64,000 bases of DNA from Alteromonas aquimaris (lineage in GTDB: Bacteria; Pseudomonadota; Gammaproteobacteria; Enterobacterales; Alteromonadaceae), in contig NZ_JAPFRD010000011.1 of the NCBI RefSeq assembly GCF_026183695.1, forward strand, positions 434,001 through 498,000, written 5' to 3'. Position numbers and translations under genes: made by a program. Numbering within the stretch: position 1 is the first letter of the stretch; every line of letters starts with the position of its first letter. Of this stretch, positions 8,676 through 18,306 are shown one piece after another. The notes below the pieces were generated by a model that worked only from the letters and a program-made list of their open reading frames with translations, was not told where the DNA came from and did no database searches.

Positions 8676-10044
8676 CGTTATCTTTCCTGGGTTTCCTTCT
8701 GCGGCGAGGTTTACGGGTACCGCTCCCTTCGTTATTACGCAAATTATTCAACATTTTTTTCTGCTGACCGGGATGCGCATCCTGAAATTGCGTCCACCAG
8801 TCGGCCAGTTCTAACAGGTCACCCCCTTCAACTTCTCCGCGCAAAAGCAGGAAATCATAACCAGCACGGAATTTCGGATGGGCCAGAGTTTGAAACGCTC
8901 GGCGTCCGAAACGACGGGGTAAGCGTTGCTGCAACATCCAGATATCGCGGACCACAGTAGAGAACCGTTTCGGGATCATGATCCGTTGAGTCTGCTTACG
9001 CATTACTTCAGACATAGCAATATTGTAAGCGTCATGGGCGGTTAAACCGGACTCTGTCATCATTTTTTGAGCATATTCTTCTAACGGATACCACAACAGC
9101 GCGGCATATAAAAATGCCGGCGTTACCCGTTGTTCGCGATTAACGCGGTCGTCCGTGTTTTCTAGCACACGATAAATAAACTGCATCTCTCTGCACGAAT
9201 CATCCTGCAAAAATCCAGCTAGTTGTGGGAATAAGGGTTCAATCAAGCCGTGTGCGTGCAACTGCTTAAACGTTTCCACACCATTTCCACTGATAAATAG
9301 CTTCAATGTTTCTTCGAAAAGTCGGGCAGGCGGAATATTGGTGAGCAGCCCAGCCATCTCACGAATAGGGACAGCAGTACGCTCACTAATAGTCATGTTG
9401 AGTTTAGCTGCAAACCGAATAGCACGTAGCATGCGTACCGGATCTTCACGATATCGTTCTTGCGGATCGCCGATTAGCTCCACTTCACGTTTTTTAATCG
9501 CAGTACGACCGTTGGCAAAATCGGTGACTGAGAAATCCACCACATTGTAATACATAGCGTTGAACGTGAAGTCCCGACGTTCGGCGTCCTCTTCGATACT
9601 GCCAAACACGTTATCTCGGGTAAGGTGGCCATGTTCATTGCGTCTGGAGTGAGGTGCTGACGAACCTTCCTCGTCGGGATGGTGGCCTCGAAAAGTCGCT
9701 ACCTCGATCACTTCTCTACCAAAAATGATATGTGCGAGCCGAAATCGGCGACCTATTAACCGACAATTATTGAACTGCTCTTTAATTTGTTCAGGTGTGG
9801 CATCGGTGACCACATCAAAATCTTTCGGCTTAAGGCCTAACATTAAATCACGAACGCAGCCTCCCACCAGAAAAGCCTGATAACCTGCCTTATTCAGCCG
9901 GTAAAGCACCTTAAGCGCATTTTCACTGATATCATCACGGGAAATACCGTGCTCAGCACGAGGCACGGTTACGGCTGCAACACCGGGTTGAGAGTTTGAT
10001 GCTTTAGCTAGCACCCGTTTGACGGAATTGACAACGCGCGTAAT
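8668..10044 (-). CDS. pcnB: poly(A) polymerase I, probable non-AUG start
   Basis: PcnB adds poly(A) tails that direct RNA decay. The nucleotidyltransferase core is clear (LVGGCVRDL, KPKDFDVVTDATPEQ, GRRFRLAH), followed by the RNA-binding region and a basic Arg/Lys-rich tail. The longest frame would begin at 10176, deep inside gluQ, and its first 40 residues do not look like PcnB. Homology to E. coli PcnB begins at the TRV of I-I-T-R-V. Adjacent ATC (10047-10045) and ATT (10044-10042) codons follow an AGGAG, and no ATG, GTG or TTG is nearby. E. coli pcnB is known to start with AUU. I place the start at ATT, giving 458 residues; ATC is possible. Confidence 0.9.
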   Translation of the reverse strand: MTRVVNSVKRVLAKASNSQPGVAAVTVPRAEHGISRDDISENALKVLYRLNKAGYQAFLVGGCVRDLMLGLKPKDFDVVTDATPEQIKEQFNNCRLIGRRFRLAHIIFGREVIEVATFRGHHPDEEGSSAPHSRRNEHGHLTRDNVFGSIEEDAERRDFTFNAMYYNVVDFSVTDFANGRTAIKKREVELIGDPQERYREDPVRMLRAIRFAAKLNMTISERTAVPIREMAGLLTNIPPARLFEETLKLFISGNGVETFKQLHAHGLIEPLFPQLAGFLQDDSCREMQFIYRVLENTDDRVNREQRVTPAFLYAALLWYPLEEYAQKMMTESGLTAHDAYNIAMSEVMRKQTQRIMIPKRFSTVVRDIWMLQQRLPRRFGRRAFQTLAHPKFRAGYDFLLLRGEVEGGDLLELADWWTQFQDAHPGQQKKMLNNLRNNEGSGTRKPRRRRKPRKDNDA

Positions 10045-10061
10045 GATGACTGTTTCTCCTG
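10042..10061 (-). promoter_or_regulatory. ribosome binding site and AUU/AUC start of pcnB
   Basis: On the minus strand AGGAG is followed by eight bases, then ATC ATT ACG CGC. The spacing is 8 nt to ATC and 11 nt to ATT. Aligned with E. coli PcnB (M-F-T-R-V), either codon can be the initiator. A rare start of this kind lowers translation and makes it sensitive to IF3; this is established for E. coli pcnB and inferred here. Confidence 0.7.
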
Positions 10062-10066
10062 AACAT

Positions 10067-10978
10067 TTAAGGCTCGTAATAATACGGACTATCGTGCTGG
10101 TCGACAATAATTTCAGCCTTTTTTGGTAGTTTTTTGCTATCCCATTGACTGGTCGCCCACGCGAGCAATGCTTCACAACTCCCTATGGTAGCGCATTCTG
10201 GCTTCCAGAGGGTGAGGAATTTCAACACCTTGTGTAAATTTTGAAGAGGCGTGTTGGCGCCTATTGCACGAGCGTGGTTTTGCTTACTTAATTTATGGCC
10301 AGGCAGCATGGCTGCTACCGGGAAGTGGGCATATTCAGGAGGCTTGGTATTTAACAGGCGATACAAGGTGAGATGTGCTGCCGTCGTAGTAAGCAGATCA
10401 TACCCTCTGACAACGTGAGTGACGCCCTGATAAATGTCATCCAGCACCACTACCAGGTTGTAAGAAAATAAGCCATCCCGGCGCTTTAGCACAGTGTCTT
10501 CCAATGCGTGCGCATCGGTAACTATCACTTCGCCCTGAATACGGTCATTAAATAGGGTCACCGGTTCGTCTACATAAAGACGCACCGCATTGCCGGCAGC
10601 AGGAAGATGCAAATGCCGACATGTGCCCTGATAAATCCCGCCTGAAGCCCTGATTATTTTACGCGTACATTGGCAATAATACGCACGCTGCTTCTCTAGC
10701 AACGAATCAATTACAGTTTGATAGCGGCTGTGCTGATTGGATTGATAGGAGACCCGCTCATCCCAGTACAAGTGGTGAAGCTCAAGCGTGCGTAAAATAA
10801 CAGCGTCAGCACCTGGAACACAGCGCGGTTCATCGATATCCTCAATTCTGACTAACCATTTGCCATGTTGACTGCGCGCATCAAGATAACTGGCCACTGC
10901 AGCCACAAGCGAACCAAAATGCAATGGGCCGGAGGGCGAAGGGGCAAATCGACCAATGTAGGGGCTTGGGGGATTCAT
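10067..10978 (-). CDS. gluQ: glutamyl-Q tRNA(Asp) synthetase
   Basis: GluQRS is a truncated glutamyl-tRNA synthetase paralogue that attaches glutamate to queuosine in tRNA(Asp). The 303-residue protein has FAPSPSGPLHFGSL with the HIGH-equivalent near the N-terminus, a zinc-binding CxC plus downstream YxxxC cluster after residue 100, and the KMSKS-like HKLSK. The anticodon-binding domain of full GluRS is absent, as expected. It follows dksA by 71 bp and precedes pcnB by 22 bp, the conserved dksA-gluQ-pcnB order. Confidence 0.95.
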   Translation of the reverse strand: MNPPSPYIGRFAPSPSGPLHFGSLVAAVASYLDARSQHGKWLVRIEDIDEPRCVPGADAVILRTLELHHLYWDERVSYQSNQHSRYQTVIDSLLEKQRAYYCQCTRKIIRASGGIYQGTCRHLHLPAAGNAVRLYVDEPVTLFNDRIQGEVIVTDAHALEDTVLKRRDGLFSYNLVVVLDDIYQGVTHVVRGYDLLTTTAAHLTLYRLLNTKPPEYAHFPVAAMLPGHKLSKQNHARAIGANTPLQNLHKVLKFLTLWKPECATIGSCEALLAWATSQWDSKKLPKKAEIIVDQHDSPYYYEP

Positions 10979-10996
10979 ATAAGGGTAAATTCAACA

Positions 10997-11022
10997 GGCC
11001 GTTAAACTGAGGTTGAACGGCC
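10997..11022 (-). promoter_or_regulatory. stem-loop in the dksA-gluQ gap
   Basis: GGCCGTT (10997-11003) pairs perfectly with AACGGCC (11016-11022). A competing 6-bp stem, TTCAAC (10990-10995) with GTTGAA (11012-11017), overlaps it and cannot form together with it. No uridine run follows on the minus strand. A terminator between dksA and gluQ that tunes gluQ is known in Shigella/E. coli. The same role here is inference. Confidence 0.45.
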
Positions 11023-11049
11023 CGGGCGTTTTTCTACAGCTTTGAGCGA

Positions 11050-11499
11050 TTAGCCCTGTAACTGCTTTTCTTTAATTTCAGCCATTGTTTTACAATCAAT
11101 GCAAAGATCGGCTGTCGGTCTGGCTTCTAGTCGGCGAATACCGATTTCAATTCCGCACTGGTCACAAAAACCAAAATCATCATCTTCGATACGCTTCAGC
11201 GTTTTTTCGATTTTTTTGATAAGTTTACGCTCACGGTCACGAGTACGAAGTTCTAAGCTAAATTCTTCTTCCTGTGCCGCTCGGTCAACCGGATCAGGAA
11301 AATTCGCTGCTTCATCTTTCATATGTGTAACTGTTCTATCTACTTCTTCACGAAGTTGATTGCGCCATGCCTTCAACAATAGACGGAAATGCTCCATCTG
11401 ATCATCGTTCATGTATTCTTCATCAGCGCCAGGCTGATAAGGTTTAAGTCCCGCCAGGGCAAGTAACCCTAACGATTTTGTTTCATTTCCTGCTGACAT
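11050..11499 (-). CDS. dksA: RNA polymerase-binding transcription factor DksA
   Basis: DksA enters the RNA polymerase secondary channel and, with ppGpp, represses rRNA promoters and activates amino-acid promoters. The 149-residue protein has the coiled coil with the DxxDxA tip (D69, D72, A74) and the four zinc cysteines C112, C115, C133 and C136 (the canonical C4 form). E. coli DksA is 151 residues. It heads the dksA-gluQ-pcnB-folK-panBC run on this strand. Confidence 0.97.
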   Translation of the reverse strand: MSAGNETKSLGLLALAGLKPYQPGADEEYMNDDQMEHFRLLLKAWRNQLREEVDRTVTHMKDEAANFPDPVDRAAQEEEFSLELRTRDRERKLIKKIEKTLKRIEDDDFGFCDQCGIEIGIRRLEARPTADLCIDCKTMAEIKEKQLQG

Positions 11500-11893
11500 G
11501 TGTCACATCTCCTACACCACGACACTTATATTCCGCCAAACCAATCGAATATCTATAGCAGAATCGAACAGCGCAAGCAACGTTAAGTGTCTTTGTAATT
11601 TATCCCTACCGGTATCGTTACAGGCAACGATAAATTGTGGAATTAACCTAATACCAATCCACCTTGCTGTGTGTTTCTCACTCTCTCGTGGGGAGCGGCT
11701 TACCAACCTTTAAACCGCACTGATTACTTTTGTTCTCGGGTCATTAGACCTTCGAAACCAGCGGGCTAAAAGCTGCAAAGTTCTCTCGCAAAATGCGCAC
11801 ACATCAATGCGGATAAGTATAACTTATTTTCAAACCACAACGGCAAAGCAAGGCGCAAATATGGCGTCTCATTTTAAAAAATCAACTTTTTTT
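11500..11893. other. intergenic region upstream of dksA
   Basis: About 390 bp lie between the dksA start and the sfsA stop. The dksA promoter must be here. A 71-codon plus-strand open frame at 11498-11713 has no family resemblance and overlaps the dksA start, so I do not call it. An A/T-rich stretch near 11877-11905 could aid sfsA termination. Nothing else was recognised. Confidence 0.4.
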
Positions 11894-12595
11894 TTACAAA
11901 ATTATAGGGAGTTGTTGATTTATTGCTATTTTTTGTTCATTAACTTCACATCCAAACGCCCTGACATTCACACCATTTTGGCTGGCAAACAATACGGAGT
12001 CTGCATAGGCAGGATCAATATGACGCGCTAATTTCACTTGTTTAATACCAGTATGTTGTACGCAAAAAATGAGTTCGGCTCTCACATCCTGGCGCGCTAG
12101 CTCTGCTAACGCCAGACAATGCTTCGCCCCGCGGATCGTTTTAGCATCGGGGAAATAGCCACTGTCGTCTTCTGCCAGGGTGACCGATTTAACTTCTACA
12201 AATATCGGTTCGTTGTCCATTGTCAGCCTGAAATCGAATCGACTGTCATAACCCGACGGCTTCACTTCTGATTTGATTTCCTGAACTTGCTCGAATCCCG
12301 GAATTTTTTTATCCGCCAAGGCTTCGGCTATCAATTTATTTGCGTTATGTGTATTTACACCGATAAATTCATGGTTAAAGGTTTGGGCAATCTCCCAGGT
12401 GTATTTTAATTTTCGTTTGGGGTCATCACTTTTGCGTAAATACGCAGTAAATCCTGGCTCTGCACAACCGGTCATCGCTCCAGTATTGGGGCAGTGGGCG
12501 GTCACAATTGAACCATCATCTAATTGAACATCGGCCAAAAAACGTTTGTAACGTTTAATCAGTTTTCCTTTAATCAGCGGCGTACTAAACTTCAT
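11894..12595 (-). CDS. sfsA: DNA/RNA nuclease SfsA family protein
   Basis: SfsA (sugar fermentation stimulation protein) was linked to maltose metabolism in E. coli and its family carries a PD-(D/E)XK-like nuclease fold. From the ATG at 12595 (MKFSTPLI) the product is 233 residues, matching E. coli SfsA (234). The frame could begin at 12667 but that would add 24 unrelated residues and overlap pepB. The N-terminal OB-like segment (LIKRYKRFLADVQL) and the SRFDF and PIFVEVKSVTL strands are visible. sfsA next to dksA is conserved. Confidence 0.93.
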   Translation of the reverse strand: MKFSTPLIKGKLIKRYKRFLADVQLDDGSIVTAHCPNTGAMTGCAEPGFTAYLRKSDDPKRKLKYTWEIAQTFNHEFIGVNTHNANKLIAEALADKKIPGFEQVQEIKSEVKPSGYDSRFDFRLTMDNEPIFVEVKSVTLAEDDSGYFPDAKTIRGAKHCLALAELARQDVRAELIFCVQHTGIKQVKLARHIDPAYADSVLFASQNGVNVRAFGCEVNEQKIAINQQLPIIL

Positions 12596-12658
12596 AGTTG
12601 AAAAATCGGCTAGGTGAACCAAGATCACTAGTCTACCAAAGCTTACTAAGGATTTGTT

Positions 12659-13945
12659 ATGACACAATTTACAGTCTCACTGGCAACTCAGCCTGCCTCT
12701 TCAGGTTGGGGCGAAAGTGCACTGCTCAGCTTTACCGAGCACGGCGCGACCATACATTTGCCAGAGCGAGGCGACGGTTTGCTAACAATTCAGCAAGCTG
12801 CTCGAAAGCTTGATGGGTTAAGTATTCCAGAGGTAACCTTAACAGGGGAGTGGCAGTTTGAGCATCAGTGGGCGTTTGCATTAAGTTTTACCCGCGCGCG
12901 GAATCCCGCCACGATCCATTTTTGCGACAATGGCGACAAAGAGCGTATACAGCAATGTTATGAAGCAATGTTATTTACACGAAAATTAGTAAATGACACG
13001 CCAGAAGATTTGTCTCCAGAGAATTTAGCTCAGCGTGCCGCAGAGTGGATTAAGTCACTTTCACCCGATGCAGTCAGCTATTCCATGACCACCGGTGAAG
13101 AACTCGCCGAAGCGGGGTGGATTGGTATTTATAATGTTGGTCGCGGAAGTGATCGTCCACCGGTGCTTTTAGAATTAGACTATAATCCAACCGGCGATGC
13201 TAACGCTCCGGTGACCACGGCGCTTGTGGGCAAGGGTATTACATTCGATAGTGGTGGTTATTCTATTAAATCCAGCGAAGGTATGCTGGATATGAAGTGT
13301 GATATGGGAGGAGCCGCCACTGTCACCGGAGCGCTAGGCTTGGCCATTTCACAGGGGCTCAATACCCGCGTTAAATTGTTTTTGTGTTGTGCAGAAAACC
13401 TCATCAGTGGTCACGCGTATAAACTTGGTGATGTGCTCACCTATAAGAATGGGGTGACGGTTGAGGTAGTTAATACTGATGCAGAAGGCCGCTTAGTGTT
13501 GGCCGATGGATTGATGGCTGCGAGTGAAACCAATGCGTCATTAATTCTAGATGCAGCAACCCTTACCGGCGCTGCGACTGTAGCGTTAGGCAATGATTAT
13601 CATGCGGTCTTCAGCATGGATGACCGTGTTAGAGAAGCGATGCTTGAATGTGCGAAAGCAGAGTCAGAACGTTTCTGGCCGCTGCCGCTAGAACAGTGGC
13701 ATAAAGATCGCTGTCCTTCGCCCTTTGCAGACACGGCTAACAGCCGTCCGCAAAAAGGTGGCGGCGGAGGCGGCGCTTCAAATGCAGCAGGCTTTCTGGC
13801 GCGGTTCGTCGATCCGCAAGGCAAAGGATGGATTCATCTGGATTTAGCGGCAGCATACCATGGTAAAGGAACCGCTGAAATGCCGGTGGGGGCCAGCGCC
13901 GTAGGCATCCGCTCAATTGCTGCATTATTAAGACAGCAAGGCTAA
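12659..13945 (+). CDS. pepB: aminopeptidase B (M17 family)
   Basis: PepB is a cytosolic two-metal leucyl aminopeptidase that takes part in peptide turnover. The 428-residue product matches E. coli PepB (427) over its length. The metal-binding and catalytic segments GKGITFDSGGYSIK, DMGGAATVTGAL and NTDAEGRLVLADGL are intact. It is divergent from sfsA with 63 bp between starts. In E. coli pepB is in the isc region, so its position beside sfsA is a lineage feature. Confidence 0.95.
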   Translation: MTQFTVSLATQPASSGWGESALLSFTEHGATIHLPERGDGLLTIQQAARKLDGLSIPEVTLTGEWQFEHQWAFALSFTRARNPATIHFCDNGDKERIQQCYEAMLFTRKLVNDTPEDLSPENLAQRAAEWIKSLSPDAVSYSMTTGEELAEAGWIGIYNVGRGSDRPPVLLELDYNPTGDANAPVTTALVGKGITFDSGGYSIKSSEGMLDMKCDMGGAATVTGALGLAISQGLNTRVKLFLCCAENLISGHAYKLGDVLTYKNGVTVEVVNTDAEGRLVLADGLMAASETNASLILDAATLTGAATVALGNDYHAVFSMDDRVREAMLECAKAESERFWPLPLEQWHKDRCPSPFADTANSRPQKGGGGGGASNAAGFLARFVDPQGKGWIHLDLAAAYHGKGTAEMPVGASAVGIRSIAALLRQQG

Positions 13946-13952
13946 AAGAAAC

Positions 13953-13980
13953 TCAGCCCGAATTGAATGATTCGGGCTGA
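13953..13980. terminator. stem-loop between pepB and the HTH gene
   Basis: A perfect 11-bp stem, TCAGCCCGAAT (13953-13963) with ATTCGGGCTGA (13970-13980), has a 6-nt loop. It lies between convergent genes. The uridine tract is not immediate on the plus strand, but TTTCTTTT-like sequence follows on the minus side. It probably terminates both genes. Confidence 0.7.
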
Positions 13981-14010
13981 ATTCGTGACGCTGTTTTTTA
14001 CTTAAATGAA

Positions 14011-14193
14011 TTAAATTCCACCCAGGCGCTCGGCCAACACTTTATAACGTTCCACATCGTCTTTATCAAACAAAGGATTGCCTTCTATATCCTTGTCTTT
14101 AGACACCAACAAGCTTTCGCGTTCGAGCCGTTGCACCCTAGCTTCTTTAATTTCCAAGTAGGCGGCGACTTCTTTTACGGTCATTAAACTCAT
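14011..14193 (-). CDS. small excisionase/MerR-like DNA-binding protein
   Basis: The 60-residue protein starts MSLMTVKEVAAYLEIKEA, the pattern of the winged-helix HTH of MerR/excisionase-type proteins (LTVKEVAxxLxxxxxTVRR). It ends after the wing (GNPLFDKDDVERY) with no effector domain. It should bind DNA, but nothing nearby indicates its target. No integrase accompanies it, so I see a free-standing small regulator rather than a phage excisionase. Confidence 0.75.
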   Translation of the reverse strand: MSLMTVKEVAAYLEIKEARVQRLERESLLVSKDKDIEGNPLFDKDDVERYKVLAERLGGI

Positions 14194-14355
14194 TTCTTAT
14201 TATCCTTTTCGGAGTGATAGTATTAGTTAAGCGTAAATGCGACAATTTGCTAAGATTTTTGTGAGTCCAGCTTTTAATTGAGCAATCTGATACGTAATTT
14301 AACGTTTAAAACAAAATAGTAACAGTATTTTTACCAGTTGGGGAGACTGTCAGTT

Positions 14356-14958
14356 ATGGATACATGGTCGGCCGCAGTTATGTTATTTCTGATCATGGAC
14401 CCGCTAGGTAACCTGCCGGTCTTTATGTCGGTTTTAAAAACTATCGAGCCTAAACGGCAACGCTTTATTTTAGTGCGTGAGTTATTGATTGCACTGGCTA
14501 TTCTGTTCATCTTTTTGTTCAGTGGGCAGGCTCTACTCGACTTTTTAAACGTACGGCAGGAAACAGTTAGCATTGCAGGTGGCATCATCTTGTTTTTGAT
14601 TGCCATAAAAATGATTTTTCCTACTACCGGCAATGCGACCGGGCTGCCTGTAGGCGAAGAGCCCTTCATCGTACCCTTAGCTATTCCGATGATTGCAGGA
14701 CCATCGACGATGGCGGCGTTGATATTGTTGGCTAATCAGAACCCTGATCGCATGCTGGACTGGACCTTCGCCTTAGGGGCTGCCTGGTTAGTCAGTGCGA
14801 TAATTTTACTGTTTTCCGGCTTGTTCCATAAACTATTGGGTGAGCGAGGGTTAACCGCAATGGAACGATTAATGGGCATGATATTGGTGATGATCGCTAT
14901 TCAGATGTTGTTAGATGGGGTGGGCAGTTACTATACCCCTCAAATAGGAATGAAATAA
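14356..14958 (+). CDS. yhgN: YhgN family (MarC-like) inner-membrane protein
   Basis: This 200-residue protein has about six hydrophobic helices and the MarC/YhgN motifs LIMDPLGNLPVF near residue 12, SIAGGIILFLIAIKM, and EEPFIVPLAIPMIAGP. E. coli YhgN is 197 residues. It is annotated as a neutral amino-acid transporter family, but the substrate is unproven. The ATG at 14356 follows GGGGAG; an upstream TTG at 14338 is less likely. Its TAA overlaps the ATG of yjaG by one base. Confidence 0.9.
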   Translation: MDTWSAAVMLFLIMDPLGNLPVFMSVLKTIEPKRQRFILVRELLIALAILFIFLFSGQALLDFLNVRQETVSIAGGIILFLIAIKMIFPTTGNATGLPVGEEPFIVPLAIPMIAGPSTMAALILLANQNPDRMLDWTFALGAAWLVSAIILLFSGLFHKLLGERGLTAMERLMGMILVMIAIQMLLDGVGSYYTPQIGMK

Positions 14959-15554
14959 TGACCAACAAGCTAAATACGTTTGCCCGGGTGCGCGAACTTG
15001 AGGGATGGAAAGCGGTGGCATTCAGCGCAGCTTTATTGGAGCGTATGGTGCCAAATTATGAACTTTTTTGTAGCGCCAATGAGATTGAAGAACGAGATTT
15101 ACTGCGCAAGTGTTTGGATCTGGTGTGGGAGTCGTTATTAAGCCCGAAAAGTAAAATCAATTTTTCATTACAACTTGAAAAAGTGGAAGCCGCCACACCG
15201 GATATAGCAGATCACGATTCGTTTGGGGTATATCCGGCAATTGATGCAGCGATAGGTGTCGCAGCCTGCCTCAATTTAATTTTGAAACAAGATTTACAAG
15301 GCGCTGTGGTTATTAGCAAGCTTTCTCAGGGTAGCGTGGAAAATTATTTACTTGCTATGGGAGAGGCAAGAGATGAAACCGTTCGAGCCCATCCATTAAT
15401 GGAGTTTGAAATTGAAGTGCAAGGACAGTTGCTGGCGTATTTAAGCGCTGCTACTCACCAAAAAGATGCCTGCAGGCATGTAAAACAGCTCGCGCTGGAA
15501 GAGGGGATTTCGAACTTGGGTATCGTTATTGATGATGAAGCAGCAGACAGCTGA
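14958..15554 (+). CDS. yjaG: YjaG family protein (DUF416)
   Basis: The 198-residue protein matches the DUF416 YjaG family (E. coli 196), for which no function is known. It is predicted cytosolic and helical, with a hydrophobic DAAIGVAACLNLIL helix. It is coupled to yhgN by a TAATG overlap. Its 3' end overlaps the convergent rsmD gene by 29 nt, an unusually long tail overlap. Confidence 0.88.
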   Translation: MTNKLNTFARVRELEGWKAVAFSAALLERMVPNYELFCSANEIEERDLLRKCLDLVWESLLSPKSKINFSLQLEKVEAATPDIADHDSFGVYPAIDAAIGVAACLNLILKQDLQGAVVISKLSQGSVENYLLAMGEARDETVRAHPLMEFEIEVQGQLLAYLSAATHQKDACRHVKQLALEEGISNLGIVIDDEAADS

Positions 15555-16110
15555 CCTGAGCGGTTTGCTTTTGTTTAATCAAGGTTAAGCCCTCAGGAAG
15601 TTGCGGTAATGGCAACTGTGACTCCTGCTCAAGATAAATTAGTCCTCCTGCTTTTAGCAACTGATAGTGCATGATCACGTCAATCGCTTGCTGGGCTAGA
15701 CCCTGATGAAAAGGCGGGTCGATAAAAATAATATCGAATGAGCGTGATATCGATGAGGCGATCTGTCGGGCATCCCCTTGTATGACCGAGGCGGAAGCTC
15801 CTAGTGCGTCGATATTTTCCTTGATCCTTTGCGCTGCCATTTTATCGTATTCCACGAAGGTACAATCTGTTGCATAGCGGGAGAGTGCCTCAAAGCCAAG
15901 GCCGCCGGAGCCGGCAAACATATCCAGTACCTGGGTATCCCGAATATCATGCATTAACCAGTTGAAAAGCATTTCCTTATTGCGATCCGTGGTGGGGCGT
16001 AATCCGTGGGTGTTGATCACCGGTAGCTTACGGCCACGCCATTGACCACTGATAATTCGAATCGAACCGGAGGTGGTCTTGGGATTGGCTTTTTTTGAGG
16101 CTCGCTTCAT
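15526..16110 (-). CDS. rsmD: 16S rRNA (guanine966-N2)-methyltransferase
   Basis: RsmD methylates G966 of 16S rRNA in the assembled small subunit. From the ATG at 16110 the product is 194 residues (E. coli 198). It has RIISGQWRGRKLP, GLRPTTDRNKE, SAM motif I DMFAGSGGLGFEAL and the catalytic DPPF. The frame extends upstream to 16230 through ftsY, but that extension is unrelated sequence. rsmD divergent from ftsY is a classic gammaproteobacterial arrangement. Confidence 0.95.
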   Translation of the reverse strand: MKRASKKANPKTTSGSIRIISGQWRGRKLPVINTHGLRPTTDRNKEMLFNWLMHDIRDTQVLDMFAGSGGLGFEALSRYATDCTFVEYDKMAAQRIKENIDALGASASVIQGDARQIASSISRSFDIIFIDPPFHQGLAQQAIDVIMHYQLLKAGGLIYLEQESQLPLPQLPEGLTLIKQKQTAQVSCLLLHHQ

Positions 16111-16195
16111 TAAGTCTGACAATGCTATGATAGGACAACTCCATGCCGGCAAGTGTAGCCTATTTTGTATTTTGATATAAGGAATTGTCCCTGCA

Positions 16196-17566
<1,371 letters not shown>

Positions 17567-17619
17567 CACGTAAAGAATAATAATAATAAGATGCAGAATA
17601 AATTTTTAGGGACGTTGCC

Positions 17620-18306
17620 ATGATTAAGTTTGAGCAGGTTAGCAAGACTTATCTTGGCGGACAACGCGCGTTGAGCAAGGTGAATTTTCATATTGAGCCG
17701 GGTGAAATGGCATTTTTAACAGGCCATTCTGGGGCGGGGAAGAGCACCTTGCTAAAATTGATAAGCATTATGGAGCGCCCCACGGTAGGGCGCGTGCTCA
17801 TCAACGGACATGACCTAAATACCATCACGCGCCGACAAATTGCTTTTATACGTCGGGATATTGGCATGATTTTTCAAAATCATCACCTGTTGATGGATAA
17901 ATCAGTCTTTGACAACGTTGCTTTACCCCTGATTATTGAAGGTTACACTCGTAAAGAAACGTCCCGCCGCGTTGAAGCTGCACTGGAAATGGTCGGGTTG
18001 AGTCAAAAAGCAAAAAACTCTCCTTTGATGTTATCTGGCGGCGAACAGCAGCGGGTGGGTATAGCACGGGCAGTGGTTAATAAACCGCCCTTATTGTTAG
18101 CTGATGAGCCCACAGGGAACCTCGACCCTAAATTGTCGATGGAAATTATCAGCCTCTTTGAAGATTTCAACCAAGCAGGTGTATCTGTGTTTATAGCCAC
18201 TCACGACTTGGGGCTGATTGCGCGCATGCGTTACCGTACGTTGACCTTACGCCATGGCCAAATGATAACCGATGGACTTAACGAAGATGAGGGGGCCTGG
18301 CAGTGA
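17620..18306 (+). CDS. ftsE: cell division ATP-binding protein FtsE
   Basis: FtsE is the ATPase of the FtsEX complex, which activates septal peptidoglycan hydrolysis through EnvC-type partners. The 228-residue protein has Walker A GHSGAGKST, the signature LSGGEQQR and Walker B LLLADEPTGNLD, followed by the THD switch. Its TGA overlaps the ftsX GTG start by 4 nt (GTGA). The ftsY-ftsE-ftsX order is conserved. Confidence 0.97.
   Translation: MIKFEQVSKTYLGGQRALSKVNFHIEPGEMAFLTGHSGAGKSTLLKLISIMERPTVGRVLINGHDLNTITRRQIAFIRRDIGMIFQNHHLLMDKSVFDNVALPLIIEGYTRKETSRRVEAALEMVGLSQKAKNSPLMLSGGEQQRVGIARAVVNKPPLLLADEPTGNLDPKLSMEIISLFEDFNQAGVSVFIATHDLGLIARMRYRTLTLRHGQMITDGLNEDEGAWQ

Noticed and set aside
10047-10176. 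Upstream extension of the pcnB frame
   Set aside because: It lies inside gluQ and has no PcnB similarity.
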